Notes: generated by a model not told the origin, from the sequence alone. A DNA stretch of 46,193 nucleotides from Setaria digitata (GCA_003640385.1 RCAB01000480.1:1-46193), one strand, 5' to 3'; shown: positions 36,801 through 44,898, numbered from the stretch's first letter. Numbers and translations are program-made.

Positions 36801-39800
36801 AATCACTAACTTATTTGGTTAATTATTTAATATTTTAAAAGTCAATTTTTATCGCTATTAATTTTTATTACCTTTTTCCTGCTGATTTAATTCTGAAATG
36901 CCAAAAATTTCTTCTGGCTAGCTCATTTTTTTTAATTATTTGTTCTAACCCATTTGGCCAATTTTCTAACAATTAAAAGAATTAAACTTAAATATATGAT
37001 TAGCTTATTTCACCAATCATTTATCAATCCAAAAAATAAATTGGCCATTTATTGATAATTTAAAGAAATAAATCTTGAGATCAAAAATTTCGATTGCTAA
37101 CTCGTTTTCTTAATTATTTGTTCTAATCCATTTGGCTAATCTTTTAGCAATTAAAAGAGTTAAATTTTCGTATATAACTAAATTCTTTTTTTTTAATTTT
37201 TTATCAACCTAAAAATTAAGTTTTTCCATTCATTAACTACAATTAATTGATAAATTAGAGGCGAATTTTTAGATCACTGACAACAGTTCGAAAAATTTAC
37301 GTCGCAGCATCGGTTTCCATTCATAGTTCGCCAATGTTTGAAAAAATTCGTTGCATGTGTCCATCGTCGTACGGCGTTTGGATTGCGACAGCACATTCGC
37401 AAGTTTTACAACTTTGGAAAGATGATGAATGCATTCTTATATTAGACTTAGGAAAAGAACAGTATAATAAGTATGTTCAAATTATTACTATTACTGCTGT
37501 TATTGTTATTATTATTACTATTATTACTGTTGTTTACATTATCCTTTCTCTGCTTTTTCTTTTTTAAATTTTTACAAAAAAAGGAAGAGGAAAAAAAATT
37601 TTGTTAAATTCCATCATTTTCTCTTTCGATTGCCGCAAAAAAAATGGATGGAAAAATGACGAAAAATTGTTATAAAAAAAAAAGAAAAATAATAAATTAC
37701 AGAAGAAAAGAAAGTATTTTTGAATAAATTCTAAACCAAATTTTTTCAAGTCAAAAAAATAAAGAAAGAAAGAAAGAAATGAAGCTTTTTGCAGTGCACC
37801 TCAACGACCGACCGAAATAACGTCGGTGATGTGTGTTCGAGAACAGGTATGGATTGGTACTGTTGATGGATATTTGTTAATATATCATATCATTCTCCAT
37901 CACTGTCAGTCAGTAACGTCTAATACAACACATATCAGTGATTCGGCAAAGTTTGCTTATCATATTTACCACTTTAGTTTGGGTATTTCAAGTACAAATA
38001 GCATTTTATAAAAATCCTATTTAATTTATCACTAGTTATCAAAAAAGTCCACATTGCTTGCTTATTTTTATTTCCATTTATTTCTTCATCGATTTTTTTC
38101 TTTAGTAAAACAGCAGAATTACATTTGCCAAAAAAAAAAAACGATACTTATTTTAAAACTAAGGAAAATTTTTTCCTAAAAAAAAATTTCATAATGAATA
38201 AATTAGTTTGGGCTTCTAATGTTCCATTGCAAAAAAGATGTCAAAAATGCAAACGAAAAATTAACAACAAAAAGTAATTGGATAAAATTGTTTTGAGGAT
38301 GAGGCAATAATGGGACAAATTGCAATTTTTTTTTTTGACAATTATTCAAAATTAAATAAAAGTAAAATTAATTAATTTACCCAAAGAGTAGTTATTCCAA
38401 AAATTATTAAAATAATAAAATTTCGTTTTTTTTTTTCTTAAAATGATTCATTAAAATTGTTATAATTTTTTCTGCAAGATGAAACGTTATTGAAAAGATA
38501 GAAATGAAAATAAAAAGGAATCGATTGAAAGAAAGAATAATTATTTTAAAAAGTAGTAAATTTCTGTTTTTCTTTTTGAATATGTTGCATTAAAATTAAT
38601 ACAATTTTTTCGCAAACTGAAAATTTATTGAAAAGAAGGATTGATTTCAAAAATAAGATAAATAACCATTTTCTTTCCTCAAAAAAATGAATTAAAGTAA
38701 AAAGTTTTTGAGATATGAAAATGATTGTTGTAACATCCAAAATCTGGATGCATTCGATGATGCATTACCACAGCCAACGGTTTTTCTACCAAGCAAAAGT
38801 GAGGTACAACAAGATGAATCGGCCAGTGAAAATGCGTATCGCTTAACGTCAAATGTTCCACGTAAAACGTCCGTCATCATTGATCGTAATTCACGCAAAT
38901 ATAGCGGTAGCATCTTACATTTTTATCAACAGAAAAAAGGCAGAAAAAAAAAACAAAAACAAAAAAACCGCAATACAAAAAAAAAAAAAACAGCAACACA
39001 CGCATGATCATTTGAGTGAATTAGAATTAAAAATATAAAAAGGAAAATAAAATCAAAGAAAGAATTTTACTTTTATTTAATTAATCCAATCATTAGCAGC
39101 ATAAAAATACTACCGGCTATCTTTTTTTTTTTTTTTCATTTATTTGCTAAAAAAAAAGAAAAGCTAATTTTAGTTCTAGCAATTTTGCAAAAGAATTAAA
39201 AAATGTAGTTTTTCGGAAACAACCTAAAGAATCGAAAGCATCTGAAACACTGGTACCCTCAGAGAGAAAAGAATCAAAACGACTGAATTACCAATCGGAT
39301 GTGATGAGGTAACTTCGTCAAAAAAATCATTTTAATAAAATTATTATTGCCACTATTTTTCTGTTCTTGATTGAATAGTTTTAAAAGATTGAATGAATGG
39401 AGACAATGAATTTAACAAAAACCAAGAAAATAAGGTAGAGTAATTCGAAAGTAAATAAATTAAATCATTAATCAAATAGTGCTTCAAAAAGAATAAATAA
39501 ACTTATTTAAAATTTAGAAATTTTCATTAAAAATGAGAGAGAAGAAGGGAGTGATTGTAAAATTCAAAATTTTTGCTTAAATTGCAAGTTTAGACCAATG
39601 ATAACAGTTGACTCACCTCTGAATTCATCATCAGATACAATCTACAACGAACCCTTATCAAATGGTATTATTTATTTCTTATGTATTAAAAAAAAGTAAT
39701 GCTTAAAGTTTAAAAAAATCAACCAATTTCCATAAAATATGTTGAAAAAAGCTTCTGAAACAATAATGAATTTTTCGGATTTTTGAAATATTTTGAAATT

Positions 39801-40609
39801 CCCGAAAGGAAACTCTTCACTTCTATAAAGTTCTTCGAAGTGCCGTTTAAAATTTTGAAAAATCCTTAAAATTTTCAATACTTCCTACCCTTTTCAATTT
39901 CAAGAATAATTCATAAAATTGAATATTATTGTTTTAAAATATAGTTTTTCAAATCAATCAGTCAATCAATAATCGATGAAAAAGTTCTTCAGCTTTCCCA
40001 GAACTTTTCCTAAATTTTGCGGTATATAAGAAATATTTCAATCAGAATTAAACAAAAAAATTGTGATTATATTTTAAAATTTCTTATTATATATAATGCA
40101 AGTGTTCAATAATTTAATTAATTATTCTTGCATAATTTTAGTTCCAGTACGAAAACGTTCAGCTTTCCTCCAGTCATCAATTCTAAAAAATAATCGCAAA
40201 GATCTAACTAAATCTTTGTGGCCATTAGAAGATGATAAAACCGGAAATTTGGATATTGGCTTAGCTTCACCATCAATTTCACATCATTCTTTGGAATATG
40301 ATGATTTATTTGAACTTTACTCCGAGGAAGATAATCGTGGTAGCTATTATTTTAATGCATAAGTAATTAGTGATTTTCAGCTCCAACAGATTTTTCGAGA
40401 AAATGATTATTTATATAGTGTCGTTGCTCAATTATTTATTTGTTTAATTAATTAACTATTGATACTTTATGGAAAATTTACAATTTATTCGAAAAAATTG
40501 ATAACAACACACATGTATTCCTGTTTGTTTTTTTTCTTTCAAATTAATTATTGACTTTTAAATTATGAAAATTAACAATCCCGGCTATTATTTAGAGAAA
40601 CTTATTTCA

Positions 40610-40643
<34 letters not shown>

Positions 40644-40671
40644 TATATATTGCAAAAAAAAAAGAAAAAAG

Positions 40672-40704
<33 letters not shown>

Positions 40705-43700
40705 ATAGGACAAAGCCGAAGTATATAGCTAATATAGTGTTAACAATTCGATTCAATAAGTTTTTGACGATTGTTGATTGAAATTAAAGCAAGATTACAA
40801 TCAGCGAAAATTGAATTCATTTAATCGAGTGTGGAATTTAATTTACCAAATTTCATTTAGTTGTGCCGCGAAATTTGATTAACCCAAATTTTTAGAATTA
40901 ATTTATTAAATAATCTAAATGATTCGTAGTATAAGTACATCTAATCCTCTTACACCTTGGAGTTTGTCATTAACTAAATTGTAGTTATCTTAACACAAAT
41001 AATAACTTTCTCACTTCACATTTCATTTCATATCCAAAATTACTTATTTTTATTCTTGGCATGAAAAAGGTTAAAGGGAGTATTTCAATTTAACATGATT
41101 CATTTATATATTTCAAATTCAAAAGATATAAATAATTTTTCACTTTCTTTCCTTTCTCTCACTACCATTGTAAAAAATAATATTTGCACAAAGTTAACTG
41201 ATGAATAACAGTATAAAAAATTTTTCAACGAAATTCAATTTGTAAAGCTCAGTTTTTTCGCAAAGTTTTTAATTTAAACAAAAATTTAAATGCAACTTCA
41301 ACTATGATTTTTGAGAAAATATACTTTAGCGTGAAATTCTTATACACAAGTATTTTTAAACCAGTCAAGATTTTCCAAATGATACTTTTTAATCTTCACA
41401 TCATCTTTTACCGTTCACGTTTATTTTAGGTCACCATAGAAATGGTGGCGCAAGAAATCGTTCAAGTTTTTGCAAATCATTCAATTTGCCACCACTATTG
41501 AGTACCAAAGAAAACTTTTCCGATGGAACGTTTAGACTTCGCAGAAAAGATTTGGAATTTGACGAATTCACACAAAAAGGAGCAACAAATTCCTTGGAAA
41601 GTATATTTTAATTATTAAGTGGGCTTACATACATCTTTGAAATTAATTTTCACAAAAATGCAAAAGTTATACACCTATGCAGTGGGCAATAGTTTGGAAG
41701 GAAAAAATAAGAAAATTTGATTTAATTAACAGATAAACTTAGACTGTTAGTGATTTCTCACTTTTTAACTTAAAATACAATATAACACTACACTTAATTT
41801 TCTTAAACTGGCAAATTATTAGTTACTGATTGAAAACAATAAAATTGAAGATGTCTAATATGTGATTTATTTCACGTATTTGTCTAATATATTACGTATA
41901 AATATGCATGTAAAAATAATGTGTATAAATATGATTTATCCACGTTTTTTAAATTTTATTTTGAAAGTTCGGATAAATTCTAGATTAAATCTAATAGTTA
42001 AAAATGTTAAATTTGTTATTTTTACAGATGATAACAAACAGAACAAAATGCATGGCCAAAATAATGATAAAAGGTAAATTGTAAACCCAAGTGGTAAAAA
42101 TTTCAAAAATTTTGAAACTAAGAAAAAATAGAATTTTTCAAAAAATTCTAATAAATGTACAAAATGCCAAAGTCATTACTTCATCTTAGGGCAAGAATTG
42201 CACTGGTAATTGAAATGAAGCTTAAAATATCCGATAAACAGGTCAAATGTGGTGCCTGCACAAAGTAAGCTGATTTCAAATTCTATTCATCATGTATTTT
42301 TTAGCCTTATTATACTTGAACTAATTTAATACCTTTCAAAATTACTGCCTCTAAATAACCTGTCTTATTAGCTTATTAGAGTTACTCAATCAACTTTTTT
42401 GATCAGTATTTGCAAATCCAGAAGGAACATTAAATGTTTTTTTCTATAAATGTATAAATGTATTTTCTTTTTTTAAAAACAAACTGACATATCTAGAAAG
42501 TATCACTAATCTGTTTTGTTAAGACTATTATATCTATCCTTTAAAGTTTGCTTTTATTTTTGTTGCATATAAAATATGCTTCCAAAAATGCCGTCGAACA
42601 CAGCTATTCACGTGTCTCATGCGCTAATCTTTTATCTGTTATTTTACAGCTTAAACTTCTTCCTTGTTTCCGAGAGGTCAAGTGTTAGAATACTTTTGTA
42701 CTTCGACATCAGAATATTAATAGAAGGAGAAAATGAATATTAACATGGAATAACATGCTTCTGAAACAACTTAGACGTAAAATCCAGCAAAATTACTCAA
42801 TTATCTCTCGTAAAGTAGAAGAAATTCTTGTAAATAAAATTAGCGAAAATTTTTTTTAACAAGTGCTAGCCGAATTCAATACTAAATTGTCTTAAAGTAT
42901 TAAATTGTCTTTTGTGACATAGAAAACGGAAAACTTGAATACTAGAAAAAGGCAATTATTCCATATGATTAAATTAATTGACAAATTGTGTCACAGACAG
43001 AAGTATAAGAGATTCAAATTTAAATTTGCCTAAAAAAAAAAATTTATTTAGAATTGGTGAGGAGGCAGTTGTAGTAACATGTGCTGGTCATTATGGTGAT
43101 GTGGAATCAATTTTAAAATGGACCCTTGACCGAAAGGTTTTTTTTTCTTCGTATGCAACTAATAAATGATAATAATGCATAGTTGGAGGGATTTTTTTTT
43201 TGACGCAGCTAAAAATTAATTACCATAAAATTACTGGAAATCACCAGTATATTAATAACTAGCAAATTATCAAGAACTACTGAAAATTAATCTCTATTCA
43301 ATACTTTGGAACCAGTGAAAACTAATTATTATTAAACAATGGGTGAAGTAGTTCGAAGAATTTTTTCTCTCTTTTTAGATAATTTATTAATGCAACATAT
43401 TTTCAAGCTTTGATTTCAAAATTCAAAACAATTTTTTGCGCAAGCAACAATAAAATAATTATATCAGCTCTCCAAGAAATATTTTATTTTCTAATATTCA
43501 TAATTGTTTTTCTTTCTTTTCTACTTCTTTTATCATCATCATAAGTGCTGTAGTGTGAGTGAGTAAATAAACAAATAAATAAATAAGTAAATAAGAGCAG
43601 TTAAATGAACCAACAAATAAGTAAATGGATNAAAAATGAAATGAACCAACAAATAAATAAGTAAATGGATAAACAAAGAGGGTAAATAAAGAGTTGGACA

Positions 43701-44067
43701 AATAAAATTACATGTGAAAATGCTAATTAATTGTATTCAATTTTAATTTTTTATTTTTTTTTCATTTTAATTCTTTTGGTATTGTGAACAATATCATTGT
43801 TTTTCTGAATCTTGATTTCATGTTTTAATTAATTTTATAGACGATGCAAAANTTACATGTGAAAATGCTAATTAATTGTATTCAATTTTAATTTTTTATT
43901 TTTTTTTCATTTTAATTCTTTTGAACAATATCATTGTTTTTCTGAATCTTGATTTCATGTTTTAATTAATTTTATAGACGATGCAAAATTTACAGGCAGA
44001 AGATGGACCTGAGTTGTGGGTTAATGATCCGATCGGTGGTGCATCTAGCAATGATATCTTCGGATAA
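16703..44067 (+). CDS. tbc-2: TBC1D2/TBC-2-type RabGAP with C-terminal beta-propeller
   Basis: Large spliced gene, about 1,466 residues. Exons: 16703-16775, 17407-17587, 20657-20816, 21571-21673, 21827-21898, 22057-22145, 22697-22794, 23388-23471, 24331-24453, ~24943-25107, 25739-25877, 26163-26233, 26711-26900, 28240-28401, 28913-29002, 29699-29902, 30326-30457, 32650-32829, 33201-33335, 34530-34682, 35202-35305, 35638-35743, 36401-36537, 37273-37470, 37795-37950, 38713-~38906, ~39194-39308, 39594-39664, 40142-40339, 41430-41600, 42028-42073, 42190-42264, 43001-43136, 43978-44067. All junction phases match except into exon 10 (no visible AG) and between 26 and 27. Domains: PH ~13-110, coiled coil ~288-420, TBC ~517-775, propeller from ~835 with its last blade near 1405-1437. 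TBC1D2 proteins are Rab7-family GAPs on endosomes. The symbol reflects the N-terminal homology; the propeller is not part of the TBC1D2 architecture I know. Start: first ATG after an in-frame TAA at 16682, but further upstream exons cannot be excluded. Confidence 0.85.
18426..18644. repeat. AAT microsatellite followed by its complement (ATT)
   Basis: About 120 bases of interrupted TAA/AAT units are followed by about 100 bases of ATT/TTA units. The two halves are complementary, so the whole block can fold into a long imperfect hairpin. Interruptions AAC and AGT on the left are partly mirrored by ACT on the right. Confidence 0.9.
19848..19865. repeat. Perfect 18-bp palindrome
   Basis: AACTGAATTAATTCAGTT equals its own reverse complement. 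It lies in intron 2 of the large gene. No known binding site is recognised. Confidence 0.85.
21571..23471 (+). CDS. tbc-2: Exons 4-8: Ser-rich linker
   Basis: Five short exons (103, 72, 89, 98 and 84 nt) join PH to the coiled coil. Readable segments include SESDNEDGICTKNEQNE, GYVGSRSAPSILPSFRAKQS, RTLRKHSGHSSLLCGRSHSR, GDKWILEWINRQPFGKSN and SAQSSLASDITTFDDDNE. The composition is Ser-rich, with basic then acidic patches, and looks disordered with many possible phosphorylation sites. Exon 7 has two usable in-frame acceptors four codons apart (22697 or 22709). Phases chain 0-1-1-0-2-2 without conflict. Confidence 0.82.
23590..23870 (+). pseudogene. Two decayed copies of exon 9
   Basis: Two tandem segments about 120 bp apart (exon-like starts near 23671 and 23797) resemble the acceptor and first ~55 bases of exon 9 (24331). 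The second copy reads YQHKLIKKLLALQISK where exon 9 reads YQQSELNWLRAITNRQ, with the same GTTTTTAG-CTA acceptor context. It runs into a stop and has no donor. The first copy keeps the pattern more loosely (YCKRRLIGLII). The sequence upstream of the two copies is also similar (TTTC-ATGTTTCGCATG and TTTCATATTTCGCATA), so the duplicated unit included intron. They are not expected to be used. Confidence 0.65.
24331..25877 (+). CDS. tbc-2: Exons 9-11: coiled-coil region
   Basis: Exon 9 gives a heptad-rich helix (LRAITNRQKAKIQELNEG, then MLSIELAQLKDNA). Exon 10 gives FSLANRNKFLNSEVIRLLKR and AAQQKQTFQLKQ. Exon 11 gives LNEKLIEDLNNFKREYVFLL followed by QSCIKIPL. The EYV(Y/F)LLQSCI(R/K)IP motif is characteristic of TBC1D2 proteins as I recall them. 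In human TBC1D2 the central coiled coil binds active Rac1 (Armus). Exon 10 begins directly after a run of 20 T with no AG; by phase it should start at 24943. Confidence 0.82.
24454..24942 (+). other. Intron 9 with T-homopolymer 3' end
   Basis: Strong donor GCAATGC|GTAAGT at 24454. No usable acceptor of the required phase precedes exon 10. The CTCAG at 24637 leads into a TGA in the needed frame, and the GAAG at 24994 is the wrong phase. The last bases are CGC, 20 T, then G, so the acceptor may have been lost in homopolymer sequencing. Confidence 0.6.
26163..26900 (+). CDS. tbc-2: Exons 12-13: pre-TBC region
   Basis: Exon 12 reads HKKRVMRLLNEARVIDPTLP and exon 13 FGNYLDIFGFQRSFDDEELA, then W-K-RYLHECNYQLCNK. 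This corresponds to the TBC1D2 segment just before the GAP domain, with its LL--A(R)--(N/D)P-LP, (D/Y)-(Y/F)GF and W--(Y/F)L features. Phases 2 then 0. A TTTGCAG acceptor precedes exon 12 and a TTTAG acceptor precedes exon 13. Confidence 0.88.
26901..28239 (+). other. Intron 13 with a diverged ~174-bp tandem duplication
   Basis: Segment 26920-27070 and segment 27092-27239 are diverged copies. Both contain TTAAATAA(C/T)TGG, then GATTGATTGA, then GAAA(A)CATCTGAAAGAC, and end in TTTTTCC-TG. The rest of the intron shows nothing notable. Confidence 0.8.
28240..33335 (+). CDS. tbc-2: Exons 14-19: TBC RabGAP domain
   Basis: Six exons, all phase 0. Exon 14 starts MLVRIGVPGDLRPNIWKLL (TBC helix with the GVP-xLR-xxW motif). 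Exon 15 carries QISLDLLRTLPGN, the IxxDxxR arginine-finger motif (R about residue 585). Exon 16 carries NPLIGYCQGMNFIAGTAML, the YxQ glutamine finger (Q about residue 622), then FWFLVAVTEKYFDKSYF. Exon 17 has LPLLSNHLENCGIDLATVTL and WFLALFYD. Exon 18 has MIRIWDCFLLDGTKVLFRFA. Exon 19 is the C-terminal helix rich in Arg, Lys and Glu. Both catalytic fingers are intact, so an active dual-finger RabGAP is expected; by family, Rab7 or a related endosomal Rab is the likely substrate (inference). Confidence 0.95.
28402..30325 (+). other. Introns 14-16
   Basis: Three introns (28402-28912, 29003-29698, 29903-30325) separate the phase-0 TBC exons. They contain long T or A runs before acceptors (for example 20 T before exon 15) and otherwise nothing that I can recognise. 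Confidence 0.7.
30797..30832. repeat. TG dinucleotide microsatellite
   Basis: Eighteen uninterrupted TG units inside intron 17. Confidence 0.97.
31360..31480. repeat. Degenerate ~72-bp repeat in GC-richer intronic block
   Basis: TTCCGAAATGCAACGGCA followed by TTCCGTTTACCTATA recurs about 72 bases later as TTTCCGTAATACAGTGGCA followed by GATCCGTTTACAAAGACCTATA. A fainter third copy (TTTCTGAAATACAGGGGA) lies near 31590. Composition differs from the rest of the intron. Confidence 0.5.
33336..34529 (+). other. Intron 19 with diverged repeats (33420-33900)
   Basis: Two segments around 33730-33770 and 33838-33880 share TTCAC-T-AAAATT--ATCA-CGG-AAA followed by CATGT-TAA. Related words (TTTACGTC-AAGTTAT, TTTAAGTCAAAGTTAT) occur at 33615-33690. 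This looks like an old minisatellite-type array. This intron lies between the TBC and propeller exons. No stop followed by a convincing poly(A) site, and no start codon for a separate downstream gene, is seen. Confidence 0.55.
34530..37950 (+). CDS. tbc-2: Exons 20-25: beta-propeller blades
   Basis: Successive strand motifs are GFICAGHQTNGIIARFNL (exon 20), LAYISLLSGYIIALKIK (21), RLYAALANGVLTIFE (22), TLWLAAACKITIICMK (23), YGVWIATAHSQVLQLWKDDE with LILDLG (24), and ITSVMCVREQVWIGTVDGYL with LIYHI (25). The series resembles the atypical WD-like propeller at the C-terminus of JIP3/JIP4 and ARHGEF10/ARHGEF17, where VW(V/I)-----S--L(R/Q)L and ITALLV--DLLWVGT--G are typical. Phases chain 0-0-2-0-2-2-2. 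Exon 20 has no Met and its propeller strand starts within it, so it is not the first exon of a separate gene. The last donor used here is GCAAA|GTTTGC at 37951; later donors exist but do not fit the next exon. Confidence 0.82.
36538..37272 (+). other. Intron 23 with a ~180-bp tandem duplication
   Basis: Segments about 36902-37055 and 37082-37230 are diverged copies. Both carry CAAAAATTTC, TTAATTATTTGTTCTAA(C/T)C, CATTTGGC and AATTAAAAGA(A/G)TTAAA, then TTTATCAA-C--AAAAA. A still fainter copy may lie near 36788. Confidence 0.8.
37951..38712 (+). other. Intron 25 with a ~140-bp tandem duplication
   Basis: Segments about 38418-38545 and 38558-38690 share a CATTAAAATT block, then ACAATTTTTTC-GCAA-like and TTATTGAAAAGA blocks in the same order with many substitutions. 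Confidence 0.7.
38713..42264 (+). CDS. tbc-2: Exons 26-32: Ser/Lys-rich insert before the last blade
   Basis: Exon 26 reads YENDCCNIQNLDAFDDALPQ and PTVFLPSKSEVQQDES. Exon 27 reads KNVVFRKQPKESKASETLVP. Exon 28 reads ITVDSPLNSSSDTIYNEPLS. Exon 29 reads VRKRSAFLQSSILKNNRKDL through LEYDDLFELYSEEDNRG. Exon 30 reads RNRSSFCKSFNLPPLLSTKE. Exon 31 is NDNKQNKMHGQNND. Exon 32 is IALVIEMKLKISDKQVKCGA. This low-complexity linker of about 290 residues sits where JIP and ARHGEF10-type propellers also carry insertions (family recollection). Phases from exon 27 onward chain 2-1-1-1-2-2. The donor of exon 26 is unclear (see findings). Exon 29 has its own stop at 40360-40362 if its donor CGTG|GTAGCT is not used, giving a shorter isoform. 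Confidence 0.7.
39046..39051 (+). terminator. Possible poly(A) signal for a short isoform
   Basis: AATAAA lies shortly after two stop codons (39005-39007 and 39036-39038) reached by reading through exon 26 in the coding frame or one frame over. It could end a transcript lacking the later exons. Confidence 0.3.
40340..41429 (+). other. Intron 29 / alternative 3' UTR with two TA tracts
   Basis: TA tracts at about 40610-40637 and 40672-40700 flank a TTTTGCA-TATATAT-TGCAAAA inverted repeat (40637-40657) and an A-rich spacer. Otherwise AT-rich with no exon seen. If exon 29 is not spliced this region is 3' UTR. Confidence 0.7.
42650..42676 (+). CDS. Possible 27-nt cassette micro-exon
   Basis: Strong acceptor CTGTTATTTTACAG before 42650 and donor GAGAG|GTCAAG at 42677. 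The 27 bases read NLNFFLVSER in the frame left by exon 32 and return the same phase (2 in, 2 out). Inclusion would add nine residues between exons 32 and 33 without changing frame. Confidence 0.4.
43001..44067 (+). CDS. tbc-2: Exons 33-34: last propeller blade and C-terminus
   Basis: Exon 33 reads SIRDSNLNLPKKKNLFRIGE and then AVVVTCAGHYGDVESILKW, the closing-strand pattern (xVVxxxG-Gyxxxxx-xLxW) that ends JIP/ARHGEF-type propellers. Exon 34, phase 0, gives TMQNLQAEDGPELWVNDPIG and ends at TAA 44065-44067. The best phase-matched acceptor for exon 33 is CACAGACAG at 43000. Poly(A) signals follow at 44247 and 44263. Confidence 0.82.
43559..43690. repeat. AAAT-type tandem repeats with an N
   Basis: Low-complexity AAATAAATAAGTAA-like repeats. 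A 30-base segment ending in GTAAATGGAT occurs on both sides of the N at 43631, which suggests that two overlapping contig ends were joined without merging. Confidence 0.75.
43708..43988. repeat. ~140-bp direct duplication around N 43852
   Basis: 43708-43851 and 43853-43988 are the same sequence apart from an 8-base difference (GTATTGTG-type insertion in the left copy). The duplicated piece includes the acceptor TTTTATAG and the first bases of exon 34 (ACGATGCAAAA). The single N between them makes an assembly overlap the simplest reason. Confidence 0.85.
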
Positions 44068-44246
44068 CATTTTTAAAGACTTTAATCAATCGTTCATTTT
44101 CTTCATTGTCCTAGAAGTGAAGATGATTAATTGTTTGTTTTCAAAATCAAACTTATTATTTTGTTTACCAGCAAATTACTTTCCAAATTTAATTGATTGC
44201 TTTTATAATTAAGGTGCAAGGAATTTCATCCATGTTTCAGCATTTG

Positions 44247-44268
44247 AATAAAAAAACGAATGAATAAA
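44247..44268 (+). terminator. Poly(A) signals of the RabGAP gene
   Basis: AATAAA occurs at 44247-44252 and 44263-44268, about 180 bases after the stop, followed by more AATAAA-like sequence. This suits the 3' end of the full-length transcript. Confidence 0.5.
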
Positions 44269-44844
44269 ATTATTTTTCTTTTCTAAATAAAATAAATAGC
44301 AATTAATGCAATAAAGTATCATTTTTTGTATGATGTTGATTGCATTTTTGTTTTTTCTTTACCTTTCCTCTGACGTATTAAAAAACTATTCATATTTCAT
44401 TCGCATTTCGGCATAAATATATTTAATGTTACACCATCTACAAACTACACAAATTTAAATGAAGTCATAAGGGAGGAAAAAAAGGAATAAAAACATATTA
44501 ATAGCTAGTAATATTCTGCTAAGTATTTATTTTATCGTTAAAGGCGCATATTTAGCGTATCCGAGATATACAATTTCACAAATTTGCTTCATTAAATCGG
44601 AGTGCTTCTAAATTGATATGCTTGTTAGGTTTTGCTGGGATTAGCGAGTTTTGGTTTTTGAAGTTCGTACTGTATAACTTTCCTTCCTTTTTTTTTTTGG
44701 AATTAAACTTGAATTGATCATATTCATTAGTACTTTACTATTTCTGCTTATTTATTGTGACAAAGCAACTGATAACAATTGACCACTGAAGAATAATGAA
44801 AAAACACTGGATTTTATCGTTTATTGCATTTGTATTATTTTCAG

Positions 44845-44898
44845 TCTCTCATTTCTTTGCTTCAAGCTGATTGTTTGGTTGAGTCTCTTCATTCGTCG
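44845..44898 (+). other. Probable 5' UTR exon of rpb-12
   Basis: A 54-base segment is bounded by a strong TATTATTTTCAG acceptor and a strong TCG|GTAAGG donor. The next acceptor (TTTTTAG at 44941) lies 43 bases on and opens the exon carrying the rpb-12 start. Splicing the two gives an in-frame TAA just before the ATG, so the segment would be untranslated. The 44941 acceptor could also receive a spliced leader directly. The segment itself has an 18-codon open frame (SLISLLQADCLVESLHSS), so an unrelated coding use is not excluded. Confidence 0.4.

Noticed and set aside
37951..38010. Extension of exon 25 to the donors G|GTATTT or A|GTACAA
   Set aside because: These are phase 1 and put exon 26 out of its coding frame; GCAAA|GTTTGC (phase 2) fits.
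34530..44067. Propeller region as a separate downstream gene
   Set aside because: Exon 20 has no start codon, its strand begins the propeller, and its phase matches exon 19; kept as a test in the findings.
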